This document shows, piece by piece, positions 1 to 7,836 of a stretch of 64,000 nucleotides of DNA (position 1 is its first letter; every line of letters begins with the position of its first letter). A program made the translations under genes and the position numbers. Origin of the DNA: Gemmobacter nectariphilus DSM 15620 (lineage in GTDB: Bacteria; Pseudomonadota; Alphaproteobacteria; Rhodobacterales; Rhodobacteraceae); the NCBI RefSeq assembly GCF_000429765.1, contig NZ_AUCM01000003.1:475117-539116 (forward strand), read 5' to 3'. The notes under the pieces were generated by a model that saw only the letters and a list, made by a program, of their open reading frames with translations, was not told the origin of the DNA and did no database searches.

Positions 1-1066
1 AGTTGCGCGCATTGGCATTCGCAGCGGCCACGATGCGCGCTGTGCGGCCCGCACGGGCGCACTGAAAGGCGGCCAGTGCCGCGGGCAGGCTGTCATGCGT
101 GGCCAGCGCCTGCGCCAGCACCCAGGCATCTTCCAGCGCCATGTTGGCGCCCTGCGCCAGAAAGGGCAGGGTGGGATGGGCCGCATCCCCCAGCATGGCA
201 ACCCCCAGCGACGGGGCCGCCGGCGCGGTCCAGCCCCAGCGCCTGGCGATCGGGTGACGGAACAACCCCCAAAGCCAGCAATCGTCCACCAGCTCCAGCC
301 AGTCCCGCACGCGCGGTCCGAAACTGTCGAAGGCCAGCCGAAGTTCCATCGCATCATCGCGCAGCGACCAGCTTTCCTCGACCCAGGCCGTGCGCTCTTC
401 GATGGCGACGATATTGCGCAGCGTGCCGCCCCGCAGCGGATAGCTGACCAGATGCCGGCCCGGGCCCATATGCACCTCGGCCACCGGGCGCGCCTCGGGT
501 TCGGCGGGGATCACCGCGCGCCAGGCAACCTGCTTGGTGAAGAACGGCGAGGCCGCGCCATTGAGCGCCGTGCGCACCACCGAATGCAGCCCATCGGCGC
601 CGATCAGCAGACCAGGGCGCAGCTCTGCCCCTTGGGTGGTGTGCAGAACGGGGCCCTCGTCTGTCAGATCGACCCGTGCGGCGCGCTGCAACAGGCGCAA
701 TTCAACCCCGACCTCGCGGGCAGCCTCCAGCAGCATCGCCACCAGATCAGCGCGATGCACGAAATTCCAGGACTGACCAGGCCGCAGCCGCGCCAGATCC
801 AGCTGCGCAACCAGCGACTCGCTGGGGCCATCGCGCAGCTCGACCGCCTGCGAGGCCACGCCGGCCGCGCGCAGCGCATGGCCCAGCCCCAGCGCCTCCA
901 GCACGGCCGCCCCGTTCGGCGTGACCTGAAGCCCGGCGCCAATCTCGCGCACGGCTTCGGCCTGCTCCAGCACCGTGACCCGCGCCCCGCGCAAGGCCAG
1001 GGCCCGCGCGACGGCAAGCCCGGCAATTCCCGCGCCAAGAACCGTGATATCCTGCCCGATCAGCAT
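1..1066 (-). CDS. FAD-dependent monooxygenase, UbiH/salicylate hydroxylase type (C-terminus cut by window edge)
   Basis: This is a class A flavoprotein hydroxylase that would use NAD(P)H and O2 to hydroxylate an aromatic substrate. The 355 visible residues begin with a Rossmann FAD motif GAGIAG at residues 11-16. They contain the family's GDAAHP motif followed by QGANMALED at roughly residues 300-325, which binds the FAD ribityl and phosphate groups. The ATG is preceded by AAGGGG at a suitable distance. The gene runs off the left edge, so the C-terminus is missing. The closest described families are salicylate 1-hydroxylase and 3-hydroxybenzoate 6-hydroxylase, but no neighbouring aromatic pathway gene is visible, so the substrate cannot be assigned. 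The next gene in the same direction, dksA, ends 72 bp upstream. Confidence 0.88.
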   Translation of the reverse strand, partial: MLIGQDITVLGAGIAGLAVARALALRGARVTVLEQAEAVREIGAGLQVTPNGAAVLEALGLGHALRAAGVASQAVELRDGPSESLVAQLDLARLRPGQSWNFVHRADLVAMLLEAAREVGVELRLLQRAARVDLTDEGPVLHTTQGAELRPGLLIGADGLHSVVRTALNGAASPFFTKQVAWRAVIPAEPEARPVAEVHMGPGRHLVSYPLRGGTLRNIVAIEERTAWVEESWSLRDDAMELRLAFDSFGPRVRDWLELVDDCWLWGLFRHPIARRWGWTAPAAPSLGVAMLGDAAHPTLPFLAQGANMALEDAWVLAQALATHDSLPAALAAFQCARAGRTARIVAAANANARN

Positions 1067-1138
1067 GTCAGCCCCTTGAAACAAACGCGCCGGGGATAGA
1101 CCCCGGCGCATCCAGACCCTTGTGGTCGGTCGTCAGGA

Positions 1139-1561
1139 TCAGTCGTCGCGGTGAACGCGCTCGCGCCGCTCGTGCCGCTCTTGCGCTTCCAGCGTCATGG
1201 TGGCGATCGGGCGGGCATCCAGCCGTTTCAGGCTGATCGGCTCGCCCGTCATTTCGCAATAGCCATATTCGCCATTCTCGATGCGGCGGATCGCCGAGTC
1301 GATCTTGGCAATCAGCTTGCGCTGCCGGTCGCGGGTGCGCAATTCCAGCGCGCGGTCGGTTTCCTCGCTGGCGCGGTCGGCCAGATCGGGCACGTTGCGG
1401 GCGCTTTCCCCAAGGTTGTCAAGCGTCTCGGCGCTTTGCTCCAGAAGCTCGGCCTTCCAGATCAGCAATTTGCGCCGAAAGTATTCGAGCTGCCGATCAT
1501 TCATGAAGGGCTCGTCCTCGGCGGGACGATAATCGTCAGGCAGAAAGGTCTCGGCTTTCAT
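1139..1561 (-). CDS. dksA: RNA polymerase-binding transcription factor DksA
   Basis: DksA inserts a coiled coil into the RNA polymerase secondary channel and, with ppGpp, tunes rRNA and amino-acid promoters. The 140-residue protein has the coiled-coil tip motif DLADRA at residues 59-64. Its zinc-finger region keeps only Cys102. The other three expected cysteine positions are Thr105, Thr123 and Ala126. From family knowledge, the DksA of Rhodobacter sphaeroides also departs from the four-cysteine finger and is still functional, so this is probably normal for the lineage and not decay. The start at MKAETF has GGGGA six bases upstream. A second in-frame ATG 51 bp upstream (position 1612) has an even stronger ribosome site and would add 17 residues. 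Confidence 0.95.
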   Translation of the reverse strand: MKAETFLPDDYRPAEDEPFMNDRQLEYFRRKLLIWKAELLEQSAETLDNLGESARNVPDLADRASEETDRALELRTRDRQRKLIAKIDSAIRRIENGEYGYCEMTGEPISLKRLDARPIATMTLEAQERHERRERVHRDD

Positions 1562-1947
1562 AACAGTTCCCCGTTGAGGGCCTGGCCGGTCGAGGTCGTC
1601 GGATACGGTCATGCGGCCCCTCCTTCTGGGCGGGCAATTAACGGAAAGGTCGGGGGTTGTCACTAGGCCATCGTCGTTCGGCAGGCTTTTGCATATGCAG
1701 AACGAACCAAACTGGCCGCAACGCTGGGGATTTTCCCGCAACCTGAAACAATCCCTGCAAGACAAGCAATTCTCTGGCAGAAGTTTCCCCATGGCCCCCG
1801 CAGGCCCCAAGGCGCGCGCCCCGCCCGTCCCGATGCCGCCGCGCGGCGCAGATTCGCACCCGGCACGGCGCAAGGCGGCGCGGGGTGCTTGCCAAAACAG
1901 CCCCGCACCGCTACCCCGATACCGCCAGCCTGCGACAGGAGAGCCGA
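1562..1947. other. Divergent intergenic region between dksA and moxR (386 bp)
   Basis: It holds the two outward-facing leaders. Apart from the alternative dksA start at 1610-1627, I recognise no RNA gene or operator. The stretch around 1630-1780 is less GC-rich than its surroundings and is where the promoters probably lie. Open frames crossing it on both strands have no good start sites or recognisable protein sequence. Confidence 0.4.
1610..1627 (-). promoter_or_regulatory. Strong ribosome binding site and alternative in-frame ATG upstream of dksA
   Basis: On the minus strand AGAAGGAGGGG (1627 to 1617) stands six bases before an ATG at 1612 that is in frame with dksA. Translation from here would add 17 residues beginning MTVSDD. 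The family's usual N-terminus begins MKAE, so the downstream start is preferred, but this site is too good a Shine-Dalgarno to ignore. Confidence 0.5.
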
Positions 1948-2799
1948 ATGACGCTTCGTTTCCAGGGAACCGACAGCTATGTCGCGACCGACGATCTGAC
2001 CGTGGCCGTGAACGCCGCCGTCACGCTGCAACGCCCCTTGCTGGTCAAGGGCGAACCCGGCACCGGCAAGACGGAACTGGCACGCCAGGTTGCGGCCTCG
2101 CTGGGCCTGCCGATGCTGGAATGGCACGTCAAGTCGACGACCCGCGCCCAGCAGGGGCTTTACGAATACGATGCCGTCAGCCGCCTGCGCGACAGCCAGC
2201 TGGGCGATGAACGCGTCAAGGATGTCAAGAACTACATCCGCAAGGGCAAGCTGTGGCAGGCCTTCGAGGCCGAGGGCCGCGTCGTGCTGCTGATCGACGA
2301 GATCGACAAGGCCGACATCGAATTCCCGAACGATCTGCTGCAAGAACTCGACCGGATGGAATTCTACGTCTACGAGACCGGCGAGACGATCCGCGCGAAA
2401 CAGCGCCCGATCGTCATCATCACCTCGAACAACGAAAAGGAACTGCCCGACGCATTCCTGCGGCGCTGTTTCTTCCACTATATCCGCTTCCCGGAAATGG
2501 ACACGATGCGCCAGATTGTTGCGGTGCATTTCCCCGGCATCAAGGAGGCGCTGCTGACCACCGCGCTGACCCAGTTCTACGAGTTGCGCGAACAGCCGGG
2601 GCTGAAGAAGAAACCCTCGACCTCGGAGGTGCTGGACTGGCTGAAACTGCTGTTGGCCGAAGACCTGTCGCCCGAGGATCTCAAGCGCGAAGGCACGAGC
2701 CTTCTGCCCAAACTGCATGGCGCGCTGCTCAAGAACGAACAGGACGTTCACCTGTTCGAACGCCTCGCCTTCATGGCACGCCGCCAGCAAGGGCGCTGA
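1948..2799 (+). CDS. MoxR-family AAA+ ATPase
   Basis: MoxR ATPases act as chaperones that mature or insert cofactors into enzyme complexes, usually together with a von Willebrand A (VWA) partner protein. The 283-residue product has Walker A GEPGTGKT at residues 35-42, Walker B LLIDEIDKAD near residue 115, and a sensor-like region with ITSNNEKELPDAFLRR. The start is chosen at MTLRFQ, preceded by ACAGGAGAG; an upstream in-frame ATG at 1885 has no ribosome site. In many alphaproteobacteria this gene is followed by a VWA (CoxE-like) gene. Here the next gene is convergent hflX, so the partner is not adjacent. The client is unknown. Confidence 0.93.
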   Translation: MTLRFQGTDSYVATDDLTVAVNAAVTLQRPLLVKGEPGTGKTELARQVAASLGLPMLEWHVKSTTRAQQGLYEYDAVSRLRDSQLGDERVKDVKNYIRKGKLWQAFEAEGRVVLLIDEIDKADIEFPNDLLQELDRMEFYVYETGETIRAKQRPIVIITSNNEKELPDAFLRRCFFHYIRFPEMDTMRQIVAVHFPGIKEALLTTALTQFYELREQPGLKKKPSTSEVLDWLKLLLAEDLSPEDLKREGTSLLPKLHGALLKNEQDVHLFERLAFMARRQQGR

Positions 2800-2836
2800 A
2801 CGGCTGCGGGGCACGCCGCCGCCCCTCCTGTTTCGA

Positions 2837-2860
2837 CTTGATCCAAATATCCTCGGGGGT
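2837..2860 (-). repeat. Dispersed intergenic element, copy 1
   Basis: Read on the minus strand it is ACCCCCGAGGATATTTGGAT followed by CAAG, matching the core seen at ten other intergenic sites in this window. It lies 37 bp after the moxR stop, followed by the moxR terminator. Confidence 0.7.
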
Positions 2861-2877
2861 GAGGACCGGAACGGACC

Positions 2878-2905
2878 AGAGGGGGCAGACGGCCCCCTCT
2901 TTTTC
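2878..2905 (+). terminator. Rho-independent terminator of moxR
   Basis: A perfect 9-bp stem, AGAGGGGGC with GCCCCCTCT and a 5-base loop, is followed directly by TTTTC. Confidence 0.85.
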
Positions 2906-2934
2906 TCCGCCCTGACTTGGGCGCAGCGGTGGGC

Positions 2935-2957
2935 AACAAGGGGGCCTTCTGCCCCCT
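2935..2957 (-). terminator. Hairpin downstream of hflX
   Basis: Read on the minus strand, AGGGGGC and GCCCCCT form a 7-bp stem followed by TTGTTG, a weak U tract. It is the inverted counterpart of the moxR terminator. Confidence 0.5.
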
Positions 2958-2977
2958 CGGACCGGCAAGCCGGTCCT

Positions 2978-3008
2978 CACCCCCGAGGATATTTCAGGAC
3001 AGATGAAG
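2978..3008 (+). repeat. Dispersed intergenic element, copy 2
   Basis: It reads CACCCCCGAGGATATTTCAG then GACAGATGAAG. It has the same core as copy 1 in opposite orientation and lies 18 bp from the 3' end of hflX. Confidence 0.7.
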
Positions 3009-3025
3009 AAGCAGGGCGTGCAGGA

Positions 3026-4309
3026 TCAGAGGCCGCGGAACTGATGCGCCTGGCGGTCGGTCCACAGGACCGACACATCCCAGCCATCTTGGGTTTCGCG
3101 TTCCTCGGTCACAAGGCCGCGTTCATGCAGCCAGGCGCGTTTGCGCCCTTCGGCAAAGCCCAGGTGCAGATCGCGCGCGTGGCGTTCCTCGCCCAGATGG
3201 TCGTTGACCACATCGAGCAGCGCCGCGATGCCTTCGCCCGTCATTGCCGAAACGGGCAACACATCCGCGCGCAGGGCGGCCGTCGCCAGAAGCCCTTCGC
3301 GGGCAGTCTCGGGAACAAGATCGAGTTTGTTCCAAACCTCGAGGATCGGCACTTCGCTGCGCACCCCGAGTGAGGCAAGGATATCGGTCACATCCGCCGC
3401 CTGTTCCGCGGTTTCGGGGTGCGAGATGTCGCGCACATGCAAGATCAGATCGGCTTCCAGCACCTCTTCCAGCGTGGCACGAAAGGCCGCGACCAGCTGC
3501 GTCGGCAGATCCGAGATGAAACCCACCGTATCCGACAGGATAATCCGCCGCCCCGAGGGCAGCACGACACCGCGCATGGTGGGGTCCAGCGTGGCGAACA
3601 GCATGTCCTTGGCCATCACCTCGGCGCCGGTCATGCGGTTGAACAGCGTGGATTTGCCCGCGTTGGTATAGCCCGCCAGCGCCACGATGGGAAAGGGCAC
3701 CTTGCGGCGGGCGGCGCGGTGCAGCTCGCGCGTGCGGACCACCTTGTCGAGCTGGCGTTTCAGCCGGATGACCTGGTCGTCAATTGCCCGGCGGTCCGCC
3801 TCGATCTGCGTCTCGCCCGGGCCGCCGACAAACCCGAAACCGCCGCGCTGGCGTTCCAGGTGGGTCCAGGCGCGGACAAGGCGCGTGCGCTGATAGGACA
3901 GTGCCGCCAGTTCCACCTGAAGCACGCCTTCACGGGTGCGCGCGCGGTCGGCAAAGATTTCCAGGATCAGCCCGGTGCGGTCCAGCAGCTTGACGCCCCA
4001 TTCCTTTTCCAGGTTGCGCTGCTGGACAGGGGTCACGGGGCCGTCGATCAGCACCAGATCGACCTCGGCCGCGGACAGGCGATCCTTGAGTTCGGCCACC
4101 TTGCCAGAGCCGAACAGCATGCCCGGCTGGGCCCGGGGCAGGCGCACGACTTCGGCGCCGCAAACCTCGATCTCGGGCAGGGCAGCGGCCAGGGATACAG
4201 CCTCGGCCAGCCGGTGTTCCGGCAAGCGACGGCCTTGATCCGATTTCAGGTCGGGATGGATCACCCAGGCGCGCGTCAGACCGGCGCCCGGTTTTGCATC
4301 TTCGCTCAA
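3026..4309 (-). CDS. hflX: GTPase HflX
   Basis: HflX is a ribosome-associated GTPase that splits stalled 70S ribosomes after stress. The 427-residue protein has the HflX-specific N-terminal domain with the glycine-rich linker [15 protein letters not shown] (about 156-170). The G domain follows, with G1 GYTNAGKS at 213-220, G3 DTVG at 260-263 and an NKLD motif further on. It overlaps the end of hfq by four bases (ATGA), so it is translationally coupled to hfq, the common arrangement in proteobacteria. Its 3' end faces moxR across the paired terminators. Confidence 0.97.
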   Translation of the reverse strand: MSEDAKPGAGLTRAWVIHPDLKSDQGRRLPEHRLAEAVSLAAALPEIEVCGAEVVRLPRAQPGMLFGSGKVAELKDRLSAAEVDLVLIDGPVTPVQQRNLEKEWGVKLLDRTGLILEIFADRARTREGVLQVELAALSYQRTRLVRAWTHLERQRGGFGFVGGPGETQIEADRRAIDDQVIRLKRQLDKVVRTRELHRAARRKVPFPIVALAGYTNAGKSTLFNRMTGAEVMAKDMLFATLDPTMRGVVLPSGRRIILSDTVGFISDLPTQLVAAFRATLEEVLEADLILHVRDISHPETAEQAADVTDILASLGVRSEVPILEVWNKLDLVPETAREGLLATAALRADVLPVSAMTGEGIAALLDVVNDHLGEERHARDLHLGFAEGRKRAWLHERGLVTEERETQDGWDVSVLWTDRQAHQFRGL

Positions 4310-4539
4310 TCGTCGCCTTCGTACAGGCTGATCGGCTGACCCGGCATGATGGTCGAAATCGCATGCTTGTAGACCAGTTGCGATTGACCGTCACGGCGCA
4401 GCAGCACGCAGAAATTGTCAAACCAGGTGATCACGCCTTGCAGCTTGACACCATTGATGAGGAATATCGTCACAGGGATCTTGGCCTTGCGGACGTGATT
4501 CAGGAATGCGTCCTGCAGGTTCTGTTTGTCGCCAGCCAT
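4306..4539 (-). CDS. hfq: RNA chaperone Hfq
   Basis: Hfq is a hexameric Sm-like protein that pairs small RNAs with mRNAs. The 77-residue sequence has the Sm1 region ([15 protein letters not shown]) and the Sm2 motif YKHAIST at residues 57-63. A short C-terminal tail ends in acidic residues. It lies downstream of the trkAH terminator and is the first gene of an hfq-hflX operon. Confidence 0.98.
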   Translation of the reverse strand: MAGDKQNLQDAFLNHVRKAKIPVTIFLINGVKLQGVITWFDNFCVLLRRDGQSQLVYKHAISTIMPGQPISLYEGDD

Positions 4540-4636
4540 GTTTTATTGCCTTTGTCGCGCGTTCTTCTTGGCGTTTATGTCGCGGTTCCTCCCCGCTTGG
4601 CCAAATATGGGCTGCCTTGGCCGGAGATTCCAGCCC

Positions 4637-4658
4637 AAAAAACAGTCCGTTACGGACC
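4637..4658 (-). terminator. Terminator of trkA-trkH
   Basis: On the minus strand GTCCGTAACGGAC is a near-perfect dyad followed by TGTTTTTTGG. The long U tract and its position after trkH and before hfq support intrinsic termination, although the loop is very tight. Confidence 0.6.
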
Positions 4659-4698
4659 TATTCACATATTTGCCTGTATCTGACCCCGTTTGCCGGGG

Positions 4699-6216
4699 CT
4701 AACGGCGCCAGGCCGTGGGCAAAAGGAAGGCCAGCAGGGCCACCGTCTCCAGCCGGCCCAGCACCATGGCTGCGGCCAGAACCACCTTGGCGCCGGGCAC
4801 CAACGTGGCCCAGCTGGTATCGCCCAGACGGCTGGCCGAGGCCATCGGCCCGGTCGTCGTCAGGGCCGAGACCGACAGGACGACCGCGCGCTCGAAGGGA
4901 ATGCCGAACAGGGCCAGCAGCAGGTTCACCACCCCAAGCGCCAGCGCGAACAGCATGAAGAAGACAAAGGCGATGAACGCCCCCTCGCCGCGCATCTGCC
5001 GCGCCGCAGGACCGCCGCCCCCCACCGACGAGGGTTCGGACAAGCGGTCCATCTCGCGGATGCCCAGCTTGTAAAGCGCATAGATCCGCAGCAGCTTGAC
5101 CCCGCCTGCCGTGGTGGCAACGCCGCCCCCCATCATGGCAAGGCCCAGCAAGATCAGCCAAGGCGCATCCATCCCCGACCAGGCCCGCGCATCCACCCAG
5201 CCCGCCGATTCAAAGCCTGTCGTGGTCAGGAACGACAGCACCGTGAACAGCGCGCCCCACAGCGCCTGAACCGCCTGCACCAGATCGCTGGTCAGCTGCC
5301 CCTCGATGGCGCCGATCCAGTGGCGCAGGAACAGCGCCACCGGCACCGCGACCAGAAAGCTGATGCCGACCCGCAATTCGGGGTCGCGCCACAGCGGGGC
5401 CTCGGTCTCGATCCGGGCAGCGCCCGGCATCAGCCGGCGCGTCAGCGCAAAGACCAGCGCAAGGCCGATGATCGCCTCGCCCAGAAATCCCGAGGGCGCA
5501 TCGGCCAAATGGGGCAGGGGCGTGATCCCCGAGGTCGACAGCGCCGCCATGGCATGCATCAAGGCCACCAGCCCCGGATCGCCCGCCAGCAGCAGCGCCA
5601 GCCACACAAGGCCGGTCAGCCCGGCATAGACCGGCAGCAGCGTCAGGGCATGGCGCAGCAGCCGCGCGGCCGGATCGGTGGTCGGCCCGGTCTGGCCCGG
5701 CTCCAGCCGCACCCGGCCGATGGCCCGCGGCGCGTAAAGCTCGAACCCGCCAAGGTGCTGCGAGGCCAGAATTCCCGTCGCCGCCACCAGCACGAAGAAC
5801 CCGCCCAGCCAGCCGACCAGCCCGCGCCACAGATGCACCGAATCGGGCAGCCGCCCCGGCGTGTCGTAAAGTGTCGCGCCCGTGGTGGTGAAGGCCGAGA
5901 CCATCTCGAACCAGGCGTTGAAATAGGTGGTATCGCGCACCGCCTCGGCAAAGGGCAGGGCCAGGACGGGCGGCAGGAACGCATAAGCCAGCACGAAGCT
6001 GCGCAGATGGCTGCGGGCGGCATTGTGCGGCTTCCATCCGGCCGTGGCCAGCGCAACCATCACTGTCAGGATCAGGATCAGCGTCGCCGGGTAGAAAAAC
6101 GCCCGCGCCACGCGATGCTGATCCATCACGACAGCATGGACCGCCGGCACGAACATCGCGAGTGCCGCCAATCCTGTCAGCACGACCGGCAGGGGCAGGG
6201 CGGTCAGGCGGCGCAT
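4699..6216 (-). CDS. trkH: Trk potassium uptake transmembrane protein TrkH
   Basis: TrkH is the membrane pore of the Trk K+ uptake system in the inner membrane. The 505-residue protein is strongly hydrophobic. It shows the four selectivity-filter segments expected of the family: FTTTGATLYD, LSTSGITPLP, LTTTGFESAG and LTTTGPMASA. Its ATG abuts the stop codon of trkA with no gap, so the two are surely co-translated. A long plus-strand open frame runs antisense through the whole gene and is not credible as coding. Confidence 0.96.
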   Translation of the reverse strand: MRRLTALPLPVVLTGLAALAMFVPAVHAVVMDQHRVARAFFYPATLILILTVMVALATAGWKPHNAARSHLRSFVLAYAFLPPVLALPFAEAVRDTTYFNAWFEMVSAFTTTGATLYDTPGRLPDSVHLWRGLVGWLGGFFVLVAATGILASQHLGGFELYAPRAIGRVRLEPGQTGPTTDPAARLLRHALTLLPVYAGLTGLVWLALLLAGDPGLVALMHAMAALSTSGITPLPHLADAPSGFLGEAIIGLALVFALTRRLMPGAARIETEAPLWRDPELRVGISFLVAVPVALFLRHWIGAIEGQLTSDLVQAVQALWGALFTVLSFLTTTGFESAGWVDARAWSGMDAPWLILLGLAMMGGGVATTAGGVKLLRIYALYKLGIREMDRLSEPSSVGGGGPAARQMRGEGAFIAFVFFMLFALALGVVNLLLALFGIPFERAVVLSVSALTTTGPMASASRLGDTSWATLVPGAKVVLAAAMVLGRLETVALLAFLLPTAWRR

Positions 6217-7593
6217 CTAGAAATAGTCGATGGAGACCTGCAACAGCCGCTCCACCTCGGGCACATCCGCCGCCATGACGAACAGGGTGATGATATCGCC
6301 TTCGTCGATTCGCAACGAGGGCATCGGTTTCACCACATCAGCCCCCTTCATCACCATCCCGACCAGAACGCCTTCGGGAAAGGCAATGTCGCGCACCAGC
6401 CGGCCCGCGATGGACGAGGTGGACAGAACCTGCGCCTCGATCACCTCGGCCTCGGCATCGCCCAGCGAATAGATCGCGCGCACCCGGCCATGGCGGATAT
6501 GTTTCAAGATGGACGAAACCGTCGTGGCGCGCGGGTTGATATAGGCATCGACGTCCAGCACATCGGTCAGCGGCACCAGCGTCGGATCGTTGACCAGCGC
6601 AATGGCCAGCCGGCAGCCCATCTGCTTGGCGCGCACCGAGACCAGAAGGTTGGTGCGGTCATCCTCGGTCACCGCCAGAATGGCATCCGCGCGGTCGATG
6701 TCGGCTTCTTGCAGGATTTCCATGTCCAGCCCGTCGCCGTTCAGCACGATCGAGCGCTCCAGCGCATCGGCGGCCAGTTCGGCCCGCTGGCGGTTGCGTT
6801 CCACCATGCGCACGCGCACCCGGTCAGCCCGCGATTCCAGCGCCTGCGCCACCGCCAGCCCGACATTTCCGGCACCGACGACCACGACCCGTTCCTGCTT
6901 GCGCGTCGCCTTGCCGAAAATCTCCAGCGTGCGCTTCACATCGTCGACATGGCAAAAGACATAGATGCGATCCTCGGCCAGCAACTGATCGCCCGGATCG
7001 GGGGCGAACAGCCGACCCTCGCGCCGGATGCCCACAACGACCGCGCGCAGGGTGGAAAACAGGTCGGTCAACTGGCGCAGCGGGGTGTTCAGGACGGGGC
7101 AATCCTCGTCCAGCGCAAGGCCCAGCAGCTGGGCACGCCCGTCCAGAAAGGCCTCGGTATCAAAGGCGGCAGGCGCGGCGATGCGTTGCAGCGCGGCCTC
7201 GGCCACCTCGCGTTCCGGGCTGATCACCACGTCGATCGGCAGGTGATCTTGCCGGTAAAGATCGGCGTGCATCGCCTCGAGATAGGCGCGGGCGCGCAGG
7301 CGGGCGATCTTGCGCGGCACGCCGAACATGGAATGCGCGACCTGACAGGTGACCATGTTCACCTCGTCGGAATAGGTCGCGGCGATGATCATGTCGGCAT
7401 CGCGCGCACCGGCCTTTTCCAGCACCGAGGGCCACGAGGCAAAGCCCGCAATCCCTTGAACATCCAGCGTATCCGCCGCGCGGCGCACCAGATCGGTGTT
7501 GGAATCGACGATGGTGACATCGTTTTTCTCGCCAGCCAGCTGGCGGGCGATCTGCCAGCCGACCTGTCCGGCACCGCAGATGATGACCTTCAT
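6217..7593 (-). CDS. trkA: Trk system regulatory protein TrkA
   Basis: TrkA is the cytoplasmic gating ring of the Trk K+ transporter and binds NAD(H) and nucleotides. The 458-residue protein carries two RCK units. The first begins at the N-terminus with GAGQVGWQIA, the second near residue 230 with GAGNVGLAVA; each is followed by a TrkA-C type region. The start is placed at MKVIICGAG, the family's usual N-terminus; an upstream in-frame ATG at 7647 would add 18 unlikely residues. It is the first gene of trkA-trkH and diverges from hrpB across an AT-rich gap. Confidence 0.96.
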   Translation of the reverse strand: MKVIICGAGQVGWQIARQLAGEKNDVTIVDSNTDLVRRAADTLDVQGIAGFASWPSVLEKAGARDADMIIAATYSDEVNMVTCQVAHSMFGVPRKIARLRARAYLEAMHADLYRQDHLPIDVVISPEREVAEAALQRIAAPAAFDTEAFLDGRAQLLGLALDEDCPVLNTPLRQLTDLFSTLRAVVVGIRREGRLFAPDPGDQLLAEDRIYVFCHVDDVKRTLEIFGKATRKQERVVVVGAGNVGLAVAQALESRADRVRVRMVERNRQRAELAADALERSIVLNGDGLDMEILQEADIDRADAILAVTEDDRTNLLVSVRAKQMGCRLAIALVNDPTLVPLTDVLDVDAYINPRATTVSSILKHIRHGRVRAIYSLGDAEAEVIEAQVLSTSSIAGRLVRDIAFPEGVLVGMVMKGADVVKPMPSLRIDEGDIITLFVMAADVPEVERLLQVSIDYF

Positions 7594-7699
7594 GTTCTGC
7601 CGTCCCGTCCTGTGTCGACGCAGCCCATTGCATCGCAGAAAGGGCAACAGGGGTCAACATCTGTGCCGGATGGGCGCAACCTTGGGCGTATGGAAATGC

Positions 7700-7750
7700 G
7701 GATCCATGATTCGTATAAGAAGTATTATGTTAATATTGTGGATATGACCG
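7700..7750. other. AT-rich island between trkA and hrpB
   Basis: The roughly 50 bases here include GTATAAGAAGTATTATGTTA and are conspicuously AT-rich against very GC-rich surroundings. It lies between two divergent genes and probably holds one or both promoters. I could not assign clear -35 and -10 pairs. Confidence 0.45.
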
Positions 7751-7836
7751 TCCGGGGCCAGCCCTTGCAATGCGCTGAAATGGCGTCAGAATTTCTGGAT
7801 CTGGCGATTTCCCCGAATGCGCGGCATAACAGCGCC

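Larger units (their letters stand above)
2845..2994. repeat. Perfect 25-bp inverted repeat flanking two terminators
   Basis: Positions 2845-2869 and 2970-2994 are exact reverse complements. The sequences just inside them are also related: GAGGGGGCAGACGGCCCCCTC on the left has a close inverted counterpart on the right. The whole unit (element core, GC stretch, terminator hairpin) is therefore present twice, head to head, once for moxR and once for hflX. Confidence 0.9.

Noticed and set aside
4690-7836. A plus-strand open frame of over 1000 codons antisense to trkH and trkA, continuous with hrpB (1861 codons in all)
   Set aside because: The part upstream of 7837 is rich in Gln, His, Arg and Gly with no known domain and mirrors two well-supported genes. 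It reflects the scarcity of stop codons in GC-rich DNA. HrpB begins at its family-typical start.
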